DNA from: Flabesymbios commensalis
Lineage: Eukaryota > Annelida > Polychaeta > Terebellida > Flabelligeridae
NCBI GenBank assembly: GCA_964017125.1
Contig: OZ024908.1
Location: 87,133,664-87,197,663, forward strand
Length of the DNA stretch: 64,000 nt
Direction: 5' to 3'
Position 1 is the first letter of the stretch. Every line of letters starts with the position of its first letter. Below are positions 1-10,479 of the stretch, one piece after another. The position numbers were made by a program, and so were the translations under genes. The notes below the pieces were generated by a model. It made no database searches. It had not been told where the DNA came from and saw only the letters and a list, made by a program, of their open reading frames with translations.

Positions 1-400
1 GGACGGAAGTGGTCAAGTTTAGTGATGGTGGATTGCTCATCATTCGCTGTCATTAAACTCAAGCATTATCAGGTGATATAGGCCACTTATAAATACACGA
101 ATTAAAACATGCCCAGGGTTTTATTTTACCTATGTAACTATATAGCTATAATATAGTAGTTTGTAATTCTAAGTAAGTCGAATCTAGGCCCTAAAATCCA
201 ACAGCTCATTTCATACATACAAGGTATCTTCTAAGGGGAATTAGTTCAAATATAGATGTATGTTTATGTTTTATAGCCATATCATAGGCACCCCTTCCTA
301 TGCCCACCCCTCCCTCTACATTGGTGCCTATTGCATAATCTAGCTATAACATGAATGATTTATTTTTTTATACTAATTGGTACGTATAATATCCTTTCAG
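1..400 (+). other. intron 3' part before the lectin exon
   Basis: No coding signal or recognised repeat. It ends in a pyrimidine-rich tract and AG at 391-400, which is the splice acceptor of the exon at 401. Confidence 0.5.
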
Positions 401-559
401 GGTGGTGTTATTGAGGATACTATGGCTGACGAGTGTATCCAAACTAAACGTGACTCATCCAAGCTACAGCTCGCCAAATGCCAGTTCAATCAACCAAATC
501 ATCTGTGGCGATTTGACACGTATTTTGACAAGGATGGCATGCCAATGTCTGACTCATGA
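401..559 (+). CDS. terminal exon with ricin-B-like lectin repeat, probable polypeptide GalNAc-transferase (partial)
   Basis: The exon follows an acceptor (TCCTTTCAG at 392-400) and stays open for 52 codons to TGA at 557-559. It reads GGVIEDTMADECIQTKRDSS, then a CQF and a NHLWRF motif. A Cys after a Gly-Val-Ile stretch, a second Cys, and an Asn-x-x-Trp-x-Phe close are the pattern of a ricin-B beta-trefoil repeat (QxW type), which in animals commonly ends the polypeptide N-acetylgalactosaminyltransferases that start O-glycosylation in the Golgi. The catalytic part would lie to the left of the window. The exon is short and the family call rests on motif shape only; another lectin-tailed enzyme is possible. 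No poly(A) signal was found close after the stop. Confidence 0.5.
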   Translation, partial: GGVIEDTMADECIQTKRDSSKLQLAKCQFNQPNHLWRFDTYFDKDGMPMSDS

Positions 560-1224
560 TTTATGTGATCTCTGGAATATTAGTCAGATTTAGGGGCCAA
601 AGACTAGAACCATGATAATCACGGGGGAATAAGACCATTTTAACAGGGGGTCCCATGCCTATGCCTCCTGGAATGACCCATGTGATAACATTACTATGAT
701 TGGTCTATTTTTCTCTCGTTTCCATCAGAAAAGTTTGAAGATTTGCCTGAACTTTCCCGAGGGAAATATGAGAATATAAGAGTAATTTAGATATTCTTGG
801 TGGAATACTCCACGTCTAGTCAACATATCAATGCAGGCGCAACACATGCGTGGTATGGGCGCCGCTGAAGCGAAACGAAACAGCTGCTTTATTTTTTTCA
901 TCCGACATCGATATTTTGGCCTGGCCCCACAGGCTACTTAGACAATATTCTAGGATTTATTGATAACGACAATTTTGTCAAGCAATGTTAAATTTGCTGG
1001 AAATTATTCCTGAAACAATAATTACAAAAGGCAAACTGGAACACATGGACAGCTACGTGTGTGGAATGGACTAGGAAATATAATTTATACGGGAATTCTC
1101 AGGTTAAAATATGTGTGGTTAATTTGTTTTTGTCTCCGATTTTTAACATTGTGACCCAGGCCCGTCACCAGAGGGGTGTGGTTGCCTAGAAATGATACTT
1201 TTCGACATGTTAAAATGTATAAGT
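560..1224. other. no gene seen; possible 3' UTR of the lectin-exon gene
   Basis: No recognised repeat or open frame with a protein motif. The first part may be 3' UTR of the upstream gene, but no clear AATAAA was found. Confidence 0.3.
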
Positions 1225-1644
1225 TCTGAATCACACTAAAACAATTGATTGTTGTTTCAATTTTTAAATTCATTTGAAGCTGGAATTGATAACGCAATTT
1301 GGAATTATGAATAATATTTATATTATTGAAAAATAGACATCTCCAATATTGATTTATTTTATTCACTCTTTCAGCGCGGGGACCGTCTTGAGACGTCAGA
1401 ATCTCACGTCCACAAACGTCAGCTTTTGACGTCTAGAGTCGATCCCTGCACCTAAAGAATTAAAAAAATATAATAGCTGTAGACCCATAACATATAGATA
1501 TTCAAATAAAGCGAGAAGAGCTAGCTAAGACATTTATGATGATTCATACAAACATATTTCAGCATTATAAGGGTTAACTAAGCGTCTATGTCAATTTCAG
1601 TGATATTTTATTTTGTTTGAAACTTGCTTGGAAACATACAAGGG
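1225..1644. mobile_element. TH2 element, split by a nested TH1
   Basis: The hairpin arm lies around 1262-1300 (TTTGAAGCTGGAATTG and its partner). TH2 sequence stops at 1361, resumes at 1574 and ends ACAAGGG at 1644 followed by TTAA. The left end is decayed. Confidence 0.75.
1366..1573. mobile_element. TH1 element nested in TH2
   Basis: Hairpin end at left (CTTTCAGCGCGGGGACC), other end ATTATAAGGG. Flanks are TTCA (1362-1365) and TTAA (1574-1577). The interrupted TH2 reads GATTAACTAAGC in other copies, so the target was TTAA and was duplicated. Confidence 0.85.
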
Positions 1645-1648
1645 TTAA

Positions 1649-1755
1649 CCCTTTCAGTGCTCGGATCGATTTTTGCAGCCAGAATCTGATGGTAAATGTC
1701 GATCCCCGCACTGGAAGGGTTAATATCTGTAATGAGCGTAGACCCGTAAAAAAAA
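1649..1755. mobile_element. TH1 element, truncated
   Basis: Only the hairpin end is present (CAGTGCTCGGATCG to GATCCCCGCACTGG). It shares its TTAA at 1645-1648 with the end of the preceding TH2. Confidence 0.7.
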
Positions 1756-1786
1756 AATTCACGGCGGGGTGGATCAAGAGGGCACC

Positions 1787-1804
1787 TCCCCCCCCCCCCC
1801 CCCC
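1787..1804. repeat. poly-C tract
   Basis: About 17 consecutive C residues interrupting a TH1 remnant. Length may be unreliable in the assembly. Confidence 0.8.
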
Positions 1805-1856
1805 TGTTCTAAAACTAAATTATCTCAACATCGATTGCCAAAATAACGGTATTTAA

Positions 1857-2072
1857 CCCTTATTCTGCTGCTCACGACTATTGTCGCTTTTTACCCATCT
1901 TAATAGTCGTCCAAATCACTGATATTGGGAACGAAATGTGTGTTTGAACATCAAGATTTGCAAATATTAAATTAAACAAATATGAGTAATTTCAGGCACT
2001 TGAATTTGTTGGTCGCGGTAGCGAGACCAAACTTCAAGTAGGTAAAAAATTAAAAAATTAAATAATTTAAAT
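1857..2072. mobile_element. TH3 element
   Basis: Begins CCCTTATTCTGCTG after TTAA (1853-1856), contains the family block TTGGGAACGAAATGTG, and has the hairpin at the right end around 1995-2042 with tip GGTCGCGGTAGCGAGACC. The right terminus is decayed. Confidence 0.75.
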
Positions 2073-2194
2073 AACACTGAAAATTTAGTAAGGTAGTGCC
2101 TCAACGTTTCTATTTTTTTTAATCTGATCCCGTCTTTCTTTTTTAAAATTCTGAAACATTTGATACATTTTGAAAGTGAACAACTCTCTGGCAT

Positions 2195-2318
2195 CTAGTA
2201 GTATATATGTCCACCAATAAAATAACCATCTGATATCTAGCGGTATGTCCACAAATAAAATAACCATCTGATATCTAGTGGTATGTCCACAAATAAAATA
2301 ACCATCTGATATCTAGTG
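2195..2318. repeat. tandem repeat, about 39 bp x 3
   Basis: Three near-identical units built on GTCCACAAATAAAATAACC and CATCTGATATCTAG. The first unit is the most diverged. Confidence 0.85.
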
Positions 2319-2325
2319 AAATATA

Positions 2326-2523
2326 CTGTAGATCAGGTCATTTTCGCGTGTTCATATTTTCGCGAAATTTTCACTTTGGGACTTTTCACGAAGTTTAGAA
2401 TTTGCGAATTTCCACTTTTCTTTAGTAGCGATATTATAATAATAATTTTCGCGAGATTCTTGAATTCGCGAATTTGTCCTCCTCGCGAAAATTAAAGCCT
2501 CGCGAATATTACCTGATGTACAG
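2326..2523. mobile_element. TA-2 element, TA-flanked MITE
   Basis: Terminal inverted repeats CTGTAGATCAGGT and ACCTGATGTACAG, flanked by TA at 2324-2325 and 2524-2525. The inner sequence is rich in TTCGCG and CGCGAA. Tc1/mariner-like target use, 198 bp, no coding capacity. Confidence 0.8.
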
Positions 2524-2586
2524 TATCCACAAAAATATCGTGCTTACATATGCAAAGTCATTTTGTTTTTAAATTCTGGAATTTAA

Positions 2587-2818
2587 CACCTAAAGCGCTA
2601 CATTGAATAATTTAAATTTTCACCCACTTGAGGTTGTGTCTCGCTACCTCGACCCACAACTTCAAGTGGGAGAAAATTACACATATTGGTTTAATTTTCA
2701 ACCAAACATTTGCAAATCTTGATGTTTATACACACTTTTTGTTTCCAACAACGGTGATTTGATCGGCCAATAAAACAGATTAAAACGACTCTATTCATGA
2801 TCTCTGGAAATTAAGGGG
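2587..2818. mobile_element. TH3 element, inverted
   Basis: Hairpin at the left (CCACTTGAGGTTGTG to CACAACTTCAAGTGGG, about 2629-2671) and the TH3 body in reverse toward 2818. TTAA at 2583-2586. The right end is decayed. Confidence 0.7.
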
Positions 2819-3149
2819 TGTGCTCGAGTAGCCTCTGAATACGCCTCTGGTGTTTAGTTTTTAGCACAATATCTAAGCATCACACTCAGTGGCACAATGA
2901 CACACACAGTTAGTATTTTTTATGATGCAGGGTCTTACTGAAAATTATTAACGTGGAAACACTTAAGTTAATTTAATTAAAGTTTAGCTCAAATTTGTGT
3001 CTTATTCTAACACTATTGTCTTCCATTATAACATATATTCAATGTTTGTTTTATATATAAATAGGAAAATAAAGTATAACAATACATGTATTGCTTTAAA
3101 TATCACTTTTTTAATATCATATATGAGCTAAATTTATAGCTGACAATGT

Positions 3150-3505
3150 GTGCATATAATAATAATAATAATAGTAATAATACTGTGAGTATTTATATAG
3201 CGCACATCTCCAGCCTAGGGTTGCTCATGCCGCCTTAGATCATATTATCTCTGGTCATTGGACATGGTCGTTCATGTACCATTTCAACTCCCCGGGGAAC
3301 ATACAGCACTGCAACCATGCAGCGCTAGTAACTTGTCGTACAACAATTGCCATCTCTGTCCCACCAGGTACTCATTTACACCTGAGTGAAGTGAAACACT
3401 TGAGGGTAAAGTGCCTTACCCAAGGACACAACAGTGATACAATAATGCCCCATTGTTGAGAGGGAGAAACATGATATGTTTCTCTGAAAATCCTGCACAC
3501 ATTGA
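3150..3505 (-). mobile_element. SINE-like element with ATT tail
   Basis: On the minus strand it runs from a GTTTCTCCC block (3465-3480) through TGTGTCCTTGGG and CACTTTACCC to GCGCTATATAAATACT, ending in an (ATT)n tail at 3155-3185. This arrangement is familiar from interspersed repeats of marine invertebrates. The tRNA-like head is missing here, replaced by a TH1; the same body start with its head is at 7915-7990. Confidence 0.65.
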
Positions 3506-3699
3506 GCCTTGAACCGACTTTAGATGTCAGAATAGGACGTCTATAGACCACCTCAAAATTCGATCCCCGCACTGAAAGAGTAACATATTTATAATGGCCG
3601 TAGACCCATAACATAGAGCTAACTAAGAAATTCATGATAATTTCAAATAGAAAATTAGCCTTTGGTCCCATGGTTTATATAAAACTCTATTTTAGCGCT
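3506..3699. mobile_element. TH1 element
   Basis: Hairpin end at left, other end TTTTAGCGCT at 3699. It shares TTAA 3700-3703 with the next, oppositely oriented TH1. Confidence 0.8.
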
Positions 3700-3703
3700 T
3701 TAA

Positions 3704-3908
3704 CCCTAAATCGCTGAAATACTTTTATATAAACCATGGCAACCGAAGGGTTTTTTCAATTTGAAATCATCATAAATGTCTTAGTTAGCTCTTTACGCTT
3801 CATTTGAATACCTATGTTATGGGTTTACGGCCATTAGAAGGATCGACTTTAGACGTCAGATTAGACGTCAGATTCTGACAACTAAAGTCGATCCCCGCAC
3901 TGTAAGGG
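3704..3908. mobile_element. TH1 element
   Basis: Opposite orientation to its neighbour: hairpin at right with ACTAAAGTCGATCCCCGC, ending TGTAAGGG, then TTGA. The pair joins through one TTAA. Confidence 0.85.
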
Positions 3909-3949
3909 TTGAGGGTTAAGTGACTGAACATTAAGTCACATAGTCTACC

Positions 3950-4312
3950 ATTTTCACAGATTGGAGACATTTCGCAGTTATAAAACCGGTTACACAAGAC
4001 ATGAAATGAATGGGGTTGTATGCCACCTTTGTACACATATAGGCTAAACTGGGCCAGGACAGCCTCATGAGGATGGAGAAATGAATGAGATGACACTACC
4101 ATCCAGACACATGATTCAAAATTCGAGCCCAGGCGGTCTGAGGCCGAACACGCCACCTCTCGGGCACGTGGGCTCCCCACAATATTGAATCTTTACAAGT
4201 GAGCGGGGAAGAAACATTTTGTTTCTTTGAAACTTGGAAGGCCAGAATGGGGTTCGAACCCGCGATCTCCGACTTTCCAAGCATGCAGCTTTAACCACCG
4301 CCCCCATATATA
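3950..4312 (-). mobile_element. tRNA-derived SINE, possibly dimeric
   Basis: On the minus strand it starts near 4312 with a box A-like GGCGGTGGTTAAAGC and box B GGGTTCGAACCCC (about 4250-4262), followed by a body with GTTTCTTCCCCGCTC. Around 4110-4165 a second tRNA-like block follows, ending GGGCTCGAATTT. A relative lies at 60095-60258. Confidence 0.6.
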
Positions 4313-4317
4313 ATATC

Positions 4318-4412
4318 CCAGCCAACATGTAAACAATGTTGTTTTAATGCTGGGCCAGCGTCGAAGACGTTGGGCCAACGTTAAAACAACATCGTTTCAG
4401 TGTATCGTGTTT
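4318..4412. repeat. PAL1 palindrome
   Basis: Arms ATGTTGTTTTAATGCTGGGC and GTTGGGCCAACGTTAAAAC around a GTCGAAGAC centre. About 95 bp, no coding capacity. Confidence 0.8.
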
Positions 4413-4659
4413 TTGGGGATAAGAGTTAAAGAATTGTATTTTTTCGCAAAACTATTTGGAAAGACTAATGTTTAGTGTGGCATTTATGATCAATTTTTGA
4501 ACAAAACTATGTTTTCAAATTACTATATTTCAGGAACACTAATTGTGGAAAGTGGTCTCGCTGTTTATTGAACTTAATCTCATGTTACATATTTAATGAA
4601 GATAACAATAAGAACAATAAATTATGTTATTTCTCCCCTCGCTTGTTAGTCCAGGAATT

Positions 4660-5330
4660 TCAGGCATATTTAGGGGCAAAGGGAAAAAAATATTTAAATC
4701 TGAAAATTTTAGTAGGTATTTAGATGGTCATCCTTAATAACCTGTCAAAAATCCCAAAGTTGCCCAGGGGCGGAGCATATTTTTTTGGAGAAAATCCAAA
4801 ATACCACCAGAGGCCATAAAGAAATTGTAACATACAAAGAATTTACCATATATTCCTTTGAAATACCTCATTTTCACTTAATTTTTCACGGGGAACTCAT
4901 TTCAGTTCTTCTTTTTTAAGTTGTAAAGCCTCATTCGTGTTTTGTTTGCAAAAATTCAAAATGGTCGCCTGATACAATACTGAAATTGTAACTTATGAAG
5001 AAATTCAAATTTATATTCCTTTGTAGTATTTTTTTTCTGTATAATTCTTCACGAGGAGCTTAATTCTAGTCCTATTTCAAAATTGTAAAGCTTCTGTCAT
5101 TGCACAATTCAAAATGGCCGCCATTGGGGAAGAACAACAATTTCAGAAATGATGTCATTTTTTGTCTACATAATTTTTTTAGTGGCAGTAAAAAGTATTT
5201 CTGGAATCAAGTGTGTTTTAATGCTATGTGGTTTAATCCAGTAAAGTGTCCTCGATGTTGCTCCAGGCTTTTATGTGATAATAATAATGCTAAATTAAGA
5301 TGCATGCAATTATTTAAAAGACGGTGACAA
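4660..5330. repeat. degenerate tandem repeat, about 160 bp x 3
   Basis: Units share GAAATTGTAACATA, TATATTCCTTTG, TTCACGGGGAACT and ATTCAAAATGG blocks (near 4805-4920, 4965-5100 and 5100 onward). The blocks AAAATGGCCGCC and TTCACGAGGAGC recur. No named family recognised. Confidence 0.5.
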
Positions 5331-5339
5331 GAGAGTACG

Positions 5340-5860
5340 TTGTGGCATTGTGCATGTCACAACAACTTACCACACCAAGACGGCTCAACGCTTCCCTGGC
5401 ACTACTATTTTTTTCAGCACTAAAAATGCTTTAACTATTCAGTATATTTTCAAAGGTAATATCAAGAATTTATTTTAAATTCTTGGTAATATTTAATATA
5501 TTAAATAATGTTTGTAAATGTGTATCTGTTATTAATAAATATAATATCATTTCGTCATAACAAATACACGGGAAGCAGGGACACAATAAACATACCTCAC
5601 CAAAAAAATCAATTATCTCACTAGAAAAAACAATCACATCCGAAATCATACATCAATCAGATATGAAAACGGATTTGAAAACAATCTTTTGAAACAAATT
5701 GAGATTGGAAGTAAGAAATTGAAATGCATTTTTGCGAACAGGTGTTCTGTATGGTGACTAACAAGTATCTGTTGAGCGGGGCAGTTTAATAGCAAACATC
5801 CTAAAAAATAGCGAATATTGTACTTTTGTGTATGGACATGCACTAAAAAGAACTTTCATA
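5340..5860. other. no feature seen
   Basis: AT-rich sequence without protein motifs, palindromes or recognised repeats. Confidence 0.4.
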
Positions 5861-5861
5861 A

Positions 5862-5962
5862 TATAATAATAATAATCACTATCATTTTTAGTGGGATTCG
5901 AACCTAGTAACTCTGAGTTTCGAGCCACAGCCGGATCGAATGGGCCATCGGGACGGCCTCGT
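5862..5962 (-). mobile_element. tRNA-like SINE head with ATT tail
   Basis: The minus strand carries box A-like GATGGCCCATTCGATC and box B GGTTCGAATCCCAC about 35 bp apart, then TAAAAATGATAGTG and an (ATT)n tail at 5862-5872. Acceptor-stem pairing is absent, so it is a SINE and not a working tRNA. Confidence 0.6.
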
Positions 5963-6034
5963 TATTTCAAACACAAAACAAACTTATTTGTGTTCCCATT
6001 AATGTTGCATCAAATAATTGTATATAAACATGAT

Positions 6035-6375
6035 ATATGAGACCTTCCCTAGGATCCTGCAGGCTCGGGTGTCATACCTTGCCTTGGACCCTTATGCCCG
6101 CATGTGAGGTGTAAGATCTTGCCTAGGATTCTGCGGGCCCTGGGTGTGAGTGCTTGCCTAGGACCCTGTAAGTTCCAGTGTATGACCTTGCCTACGACTC
6201 GCCGGCTCGGGTGTTAGTCCTTGCCTAGGAACTAGCAGGCTCGGGTTTGAGTCCTTGCCTAAGACCATGCGTGCTCACGCCTAGGACTTGTAGGCTCGGG
6301 TTTGAGACATTGCCTCGGACACTGCGGCCTCGGTTGTGAGTTCTTGGCTATGCGCGCCTGGGGTGTATCCTTGCC
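6035..6375. repeat. minisatellite, about 40 bp x 8, degenerate
   Basis: Units alternate CCTTGCCTAGGAC and GCAGGCTCGGGTGTGAG-type blocks. Relatively GC-rich against the surroundings. Confidence 0.8.
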
Positions 6376-6384
6376 AGGGATGGG

Positions 6385-6505
6385 GTCAAATACACTTGCT
6401 CAAATACAAATACGATGTCGTTGAATTTTTGAAAATACAAATACGAAGCCTTGAACAATCTCAAACACAAATACAATCTTTCAAATACAAATACAATTTA
6501 TTTGA
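6385..6505. repeat. CAAATACAAATAC-rich repeat
   Basis: The motif CAAATACAAATAC recurs at about 20-40 bp spacing after GATGGGGTCAAATAC. Resembles part of a MITE; ends not found. Confidence 0.5.
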
Positions 6506-6561
6506 AAATTTCCTCTCTAGAATCAACATAATCACATGCATACATATAGTTTTGTATCGTA

Positions 6562-6625
6562 ATACTGTAGATCTGATAATATTCGAGAGGTTTTAATTTT
6601 CACGAGGAGGACAGATTTGCGAATT
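6562..6625. mobile_element. TA-2 fragment
   Basis: TACTGTAGATCTGATAATAT then TTTTAATTTTCACGAGGAGG match one end of the TA-2 element at 2326-2523. Confidence 0.65.
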
Positions 6626-6629
6626 TAAA

Positions 6630-7225
6630 TATCTGTTTTTCCCAAGATCAGAAATCATGGGAAAACAATCAATGAGTCAACTATTGGTCTTCAATTAGGG
6701 CTCAATATTTAACTGGACCCTGGACAACTGTACGTGAACGTAAATCAAAACAACGTGAGTAGGCCTGCTAGCAAAAAATGCGTAATTATGGTAGTATTGA
6801 AGTACAATATTTTGCGTATTTATTGATCATAATGTACGATTATATAGTGATGCATTTGAATTTTCGTGAAAATTATGCACAAATTGGATCTATTTTTGCA
6901 CCCCGTTTCCACAACCCCCTCCCCCACTACATGGATGGATAACAGAATGAGTCGAATAGCAGACGACAAACTCAATACTGCCTGCATTTGATCGTCATTT
7001 GTACTCTGAGAAGTTGCTGTGGCAAAATATTTAATTAATTCGCAAGATATATATATATATTTTGATTATGCCACAAACCAGTCCATTGGGATATATCTAA
7101 CGTACTGGTGTAACGTAAAGTAACCATTGTGTGTTTTATCAGTACGTGTATAAACAGTTGCTCGAAATAAAAACTGCCTGAAATCTGGAAACACTGATAT
7201 ATGCTGGGATTTAAATTTCATAAAT
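6630..7225. other. no gene seen
   Basis: AT-rich, with a short (TA)n run near 7048-7060. No recognised element. Confidence 0.4.
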
Positions 7226-7229
7226 CACT

Positions 7230-7300
7230 TACATTTTCAGTCACTTGATGTTGTGGATCGCGCTAGCGAGACACAACATCAAGTGGCTGAAGCACTGATA
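7230..7300. mobile_element. TH3 hairpin remnant
   Basis: Arms CACTTGATGTTGTGG and CACAACATCAAGTGG around GATCGCGCTAGCGAG. Compared with other copies both arms carry the same paired change (GAAG/CTTC to GATG/CATC). It is flanked by a local duplication of CTGGAAACAYTGATATRTGC at 7184 and 7315. Confidence 0.7.
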
Positions 7301-7914
7301 TATTGACTGTGTGACTGGAAACATTGATATGTGCTGGGAATAAAACTTTTATTCCCTTGAATTTGTGTCGCTGTGACTGAAAATTTAAATTGAATAGCTC
7401 AAATATCTGTGGAATTAAAGTTGGATATTAATTTATTTAAATAGTAAAAAAGATCCTATTTTTTGCATCGAATTATTAATTTTCACACCAAGCAATATCG
7501 ACTTTTTATGTCTAAGTAGTTTTTTTTGTCATTTTTATTGTTTTAGCTTCAAATTAATTGACGTTAAAGCAGCTGGATTGTTATGCTTCACTGCATCGTA
7601 ATATTCACTTTGTGGTGGACCCCACTTCTGTGGATGTTGCCATGCTGCGCGTGCGGGCGATTGCTTTGTGCGCCCATAATGTTTACTAAGCGAATCATGA
7701 CGACACAACCACTTTAATATGTGATACAGGAAATTAACATTTGTATTGTTAATTATAATTGAATGGCTTAGAAGTAAAGTGATCCAAGTCCAAAATTCTA
7801 TTTTTGTCTTTTTATGTCATTTTGGAAATGTTAAATATATTGTAAAAATGATATAATAAAATAACTAAGCCATTGCTTAAAAATGTCGAGACATATTTTT
7901 CCTTTTCAAAATGC

Positions 7915-7990
7915 ATGCATCCCGGGTTCGAGCGCTGCTGATTCTGCGTGGGTTTTCAGAGAAATATCCTTGTTTCTCCCTTCTGAACGT
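7915..7990 (+). mobile_element. SINE fragment with box B
   Basis: CCGGGTTCGAGCGCTG (box B-like) is followed by GTGGGTTTTCAGAGAAAT and GTTTCTCCCTT, the same body start seen in reverse at 3460-3500. Confidence 0.55.
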
Positions 7991-8077
7991 TGCCATAGGC
8001 GATCACGTTAATGGCGGCCTTGTCGAGTTAAGGCTGAAACCAGTGTATTGACGTTAATTTCGCGTAGGGTGACGACG

Positions 8078-8345
8078 CGCTGCGCACTCGTCACTACATC
8101 ACATATTAATGTGATTATATATGTGTGTGTGTAATTTATGTCAAGTGAATCCAAAGCGCTCAAAGCGTGCCATCACTATAGTTCAATTTCGCACACATTT
8201 GTTCTTCTTACGCACTATCCTGCTTGAATCGCTTGACTATTCACTTTAAACAATATAGGTTCTTTAAAAAGAACCCTTCAGTACAATCACCATGCAACCC
8301 CAGGAGAACCCTGCGCACTCCGTCACTACATCACATATTAAAGAA
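8078..8345. repeat. repeat block bounded by a 30-bp direct repeat
   Basis: GCGCACTCGTCACTACATCA at 8082 recurs, with one added C, near 8310-8342. Between them lie block X (TGATTATATATGTGTGTGTG, 8112 onward) and block Y (AACCCTTCAGTACAATCACC, around 8255-8320). Block pair recurs rearranged at 8982-9115. Confidence 0.7.
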
Positions 8346-8464
8346 TCATTCAGCTTCAAAACGCGCATGCCTGGGACGGTCAAGTGTAGGCCAACAGTAG
8401 CCTATCCAGTACAGATTGACGGCATTAATATAGCCACTGAACTGATTACAAGATACTAGTTAAA

Positions 8465-8545
8465 CGAGACATTGATCCAATGCTGTTTTAATGTTAGGCC
8501 AACGTCTGCGACGCTGGCCCAACATTGAATCAACATTAGGTAAAT
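8465..8545. repeat. PAL1 palindrome
   Basis: ATTGATCCAATGCTG arm, GGCCAACGTCTGCGACG centre, and a partner arm ending ATTGAATCAACATTAGG. Confidence 0.75.
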
Positions 8546-8572
8546 GTGCAATGTTTGAGAGAAAGTCCTCCT

Positions 8573-8684
8573 GCCCAGCAAACGCAAGACATTTGTATGA
8601 CATTTATGCAATGTAGTCCCAACGTCTTCGACGTTGGTCCAACATTGCATAAAGTCATACAAATGTTTTGTGTTCGCTGGGTGA
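8573..8684. repeat. PAL1 palindrome, near-complete
   Basis: Ends GCCCAGCAAACGCAAGAC and GTTCGCTGGG; centre CCCAACGTCTTCGACGTTGG. Long arms include ACATTTGTATGAC and GTCATACAAATGTTTTG. Confidence 0.85.
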
Positions 8685-8981
8685 CAATACATTCAAGCTT
8701 GGGGGTCAAGCAGTTTCCAAATCCCCGCAGTAATACAGTCAGTTTGTTTGCAAGTAGGCGACCAAGTAGGGGCAAAAGACAAGAGCTTTGAATTATTACC
8801 TCATAGATGTCGCTCAAGTATATATGAACTTGCTGTGATTTGAGAACTTGCTCTTAATGAGGCTTTGGGTATGAAACACATATTTAGTATTATTATGGAA
8901 TAGGGCCTTGGCTTACCCACGGGCACTATTGCCTTCTGGGGGACCCTTGTCCCACGAATTTTGACAGTTGACTACACCTTT

Positions 8982-9115
8982 AATGTGATTATATATTTGT
9001 GTGTGTAATTTGTGTCAAGTAAATCCAAAGCGCTCAAAGCAAGGGTTCTCCTGGGGTTGCATGGTGATTGTAATGAAGGGTTCCTTCTAAAGAACCTATA
9101 TTGTTTAGAGTGTTG
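8982..9115. repeat. blocks X and inverted Y of the 8.1-kb repeat
   Basis: Block X (GTGATTATATATTTGTGTGT to CAAAGCGCTCAAAGC) is followed by block Y in reverse (GGGTTCTCCTGGGGTTGCAT to AACCTATATTGTTTAGAG). Confidence 0.75.
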
Positions 9116-9248
9116 CGTAATTCAAACATAAATGGGCGGTGGCTGCAAATAATTGCACTGATTTGCAGGCTTTATGTAGGCCTATATCAAGCACTTGGAT
9201 CCTTTCTGTGTTCTAATCTCCACGAGAGCAGGCGTAGTCTTTAAATTT

Positions 9249-9527
9249 CAGGGTTCCCAGTATTTTAGGAGAACAAAATTCTGATGGATTTTCAAAATTC
9301 CAAGATAACTATTTCGAGCTATTTCCATAAGCCAACCATCCAGTGAGCACGGTTTGTGTGCATGAAATAACAGACTGACAAGTTTAGCTCTTGGGCTCAT
9401 CAAATTCCCTGACTTTTCCCCGATCTGAGGCATTTTTCGTGAATTCCCTGATTTTTCCCTGACTGGAAAAGTGATATTCATTTTAGAGGTTTTTCATGTT
9501 TTCCAAGTAGAGTGGGAGGGAACCCTG
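9249..9527. mobile_element. hAT-like MITE
   Basis: Ends CAGGGTTCCC and GGGAACCCTG form a 10-bp inverted repeat; the middle repeats AATTCCCTGACTTTTCCC and ATTCCCTGATTTTTCCCTG. 279 bp, non-coding. No clear 8-bp target duplication. Confidence 0.6.
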
Positions 9528-9529
9528 TT

Positions 9530-9978
9530 AATCACTGTAATATTTGCATTTATGTATTGCCATTATAGTATATCAACTATTGAAAACAACTCATCAAATT
9601 CAAATGCATATTCATTTTATTTATGCTTCAAATTACATGAACATGTAAGAATATACAATCTATAAAAATGCAAAATACTTTTGACATGCCACCCTTTAAT
9701 ATAAGTAAATGATGCTTCTAAAAAACTGCATACGCCGCGGGTAAGACGCACAGATAAAAGATGGTCGTTCATAAAATAGTAGCATCGGCTATTGGGCGGA
9801 GAAAAATGACCTTCACCGAGACCAAAAATAATTCAAAGGGACGGCGTCCCAAGTGCACCATGCATTACGAAACAGCAATTCTTGAACATATATATAGCAA
9901 TTAGGTATTAAACATATCGAGCTGTATTCATTTACAAGAAAAAAGCTATACTAAAATCATTTTCTACTATGAGTTTTT
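9530..9978. other. no feature seen
   Basis: No recognised repeat or coding signal. Confidence 0.4.
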
Positions 9979-10005
9979 ATTTTATCTGTTATGATGCTGC
10001 TTGAT

Positions 10006-10224
10006 TTATTTTAAATATCCGGAATACAAAAAATCATGCATTTCTGAGGAAAAACATGTTTTACTTGTGCATTCGAGTAGTCCGTTGTGTTTGATGCTAT
10101 GATGGTAGGTTACTAGTTGTAAACGTGAAGACATGTTAGTGAAATATAGAGGAAAATTCTTTTTCGTCAGGTCAAAACAAGACGTTATTAGTTGCAACTT
10201 GAACACACCATCAATTTTAAGCAC
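10006..10224 (-). pseudogene. LINE ORF2 C-terminal fragment
   Basis: FKLQLITSCFDLTKKNFP and a following YFTNM resemble the post-RT region of LINE proteins. Open for about 70 codons; preceding part is out of frame. Confidence 0.5.
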
Positions 10225-10479
10225 ATTTAATTTCTTGTGTGAATCCTGCTTGTGTATTGTTAACCCTAAAAATTAAAATCGTTAGGAAATTCTATTTTCA
10301 TATTTTCAATCTCTATGTTCGGTATTTTGACTTGTTTTTGAGGCATGCGCAACACAATGAATTTTATTTTTTTTATGACGATTGATAATTTGTTCAACTT
10401 TAACCAGTCTAGAACTTTGATTAATTTTTTTTTTTTTTAAGTATAAGTACCAACAATATCCAATGTGGGGTATAACGTA

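Noticed and set aside
1085-1366. Small open frames spread over the window (for example 1085-1366, 22071-22382, 24608-24946, 32236-32505, 62859-63101)
   Set aside because: They lie in TH, hAT-like or simple-repeat sequence, lack domains, and have no splice or start context. Stop-free runs of this size occur by chance.
1366-1573. Helitron as an explanation for the hairpin-bearing families
   Set aside because: Helitrons leave no TTAA duplication and insert between A and T; nested copies here show TTAA on both sides.
6035-6375. CRISPR-like array
   Set aside because: Eukaryotic context, imperfect units without unique spacers; it is a minisatellite.
8078-8345. Solo LTR suggested by the 30-bp direct repeat
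   Set aside because: Repeat too short, no TG/CA ends or coding remains; no LTR-type element was recognised anywhere in the window.
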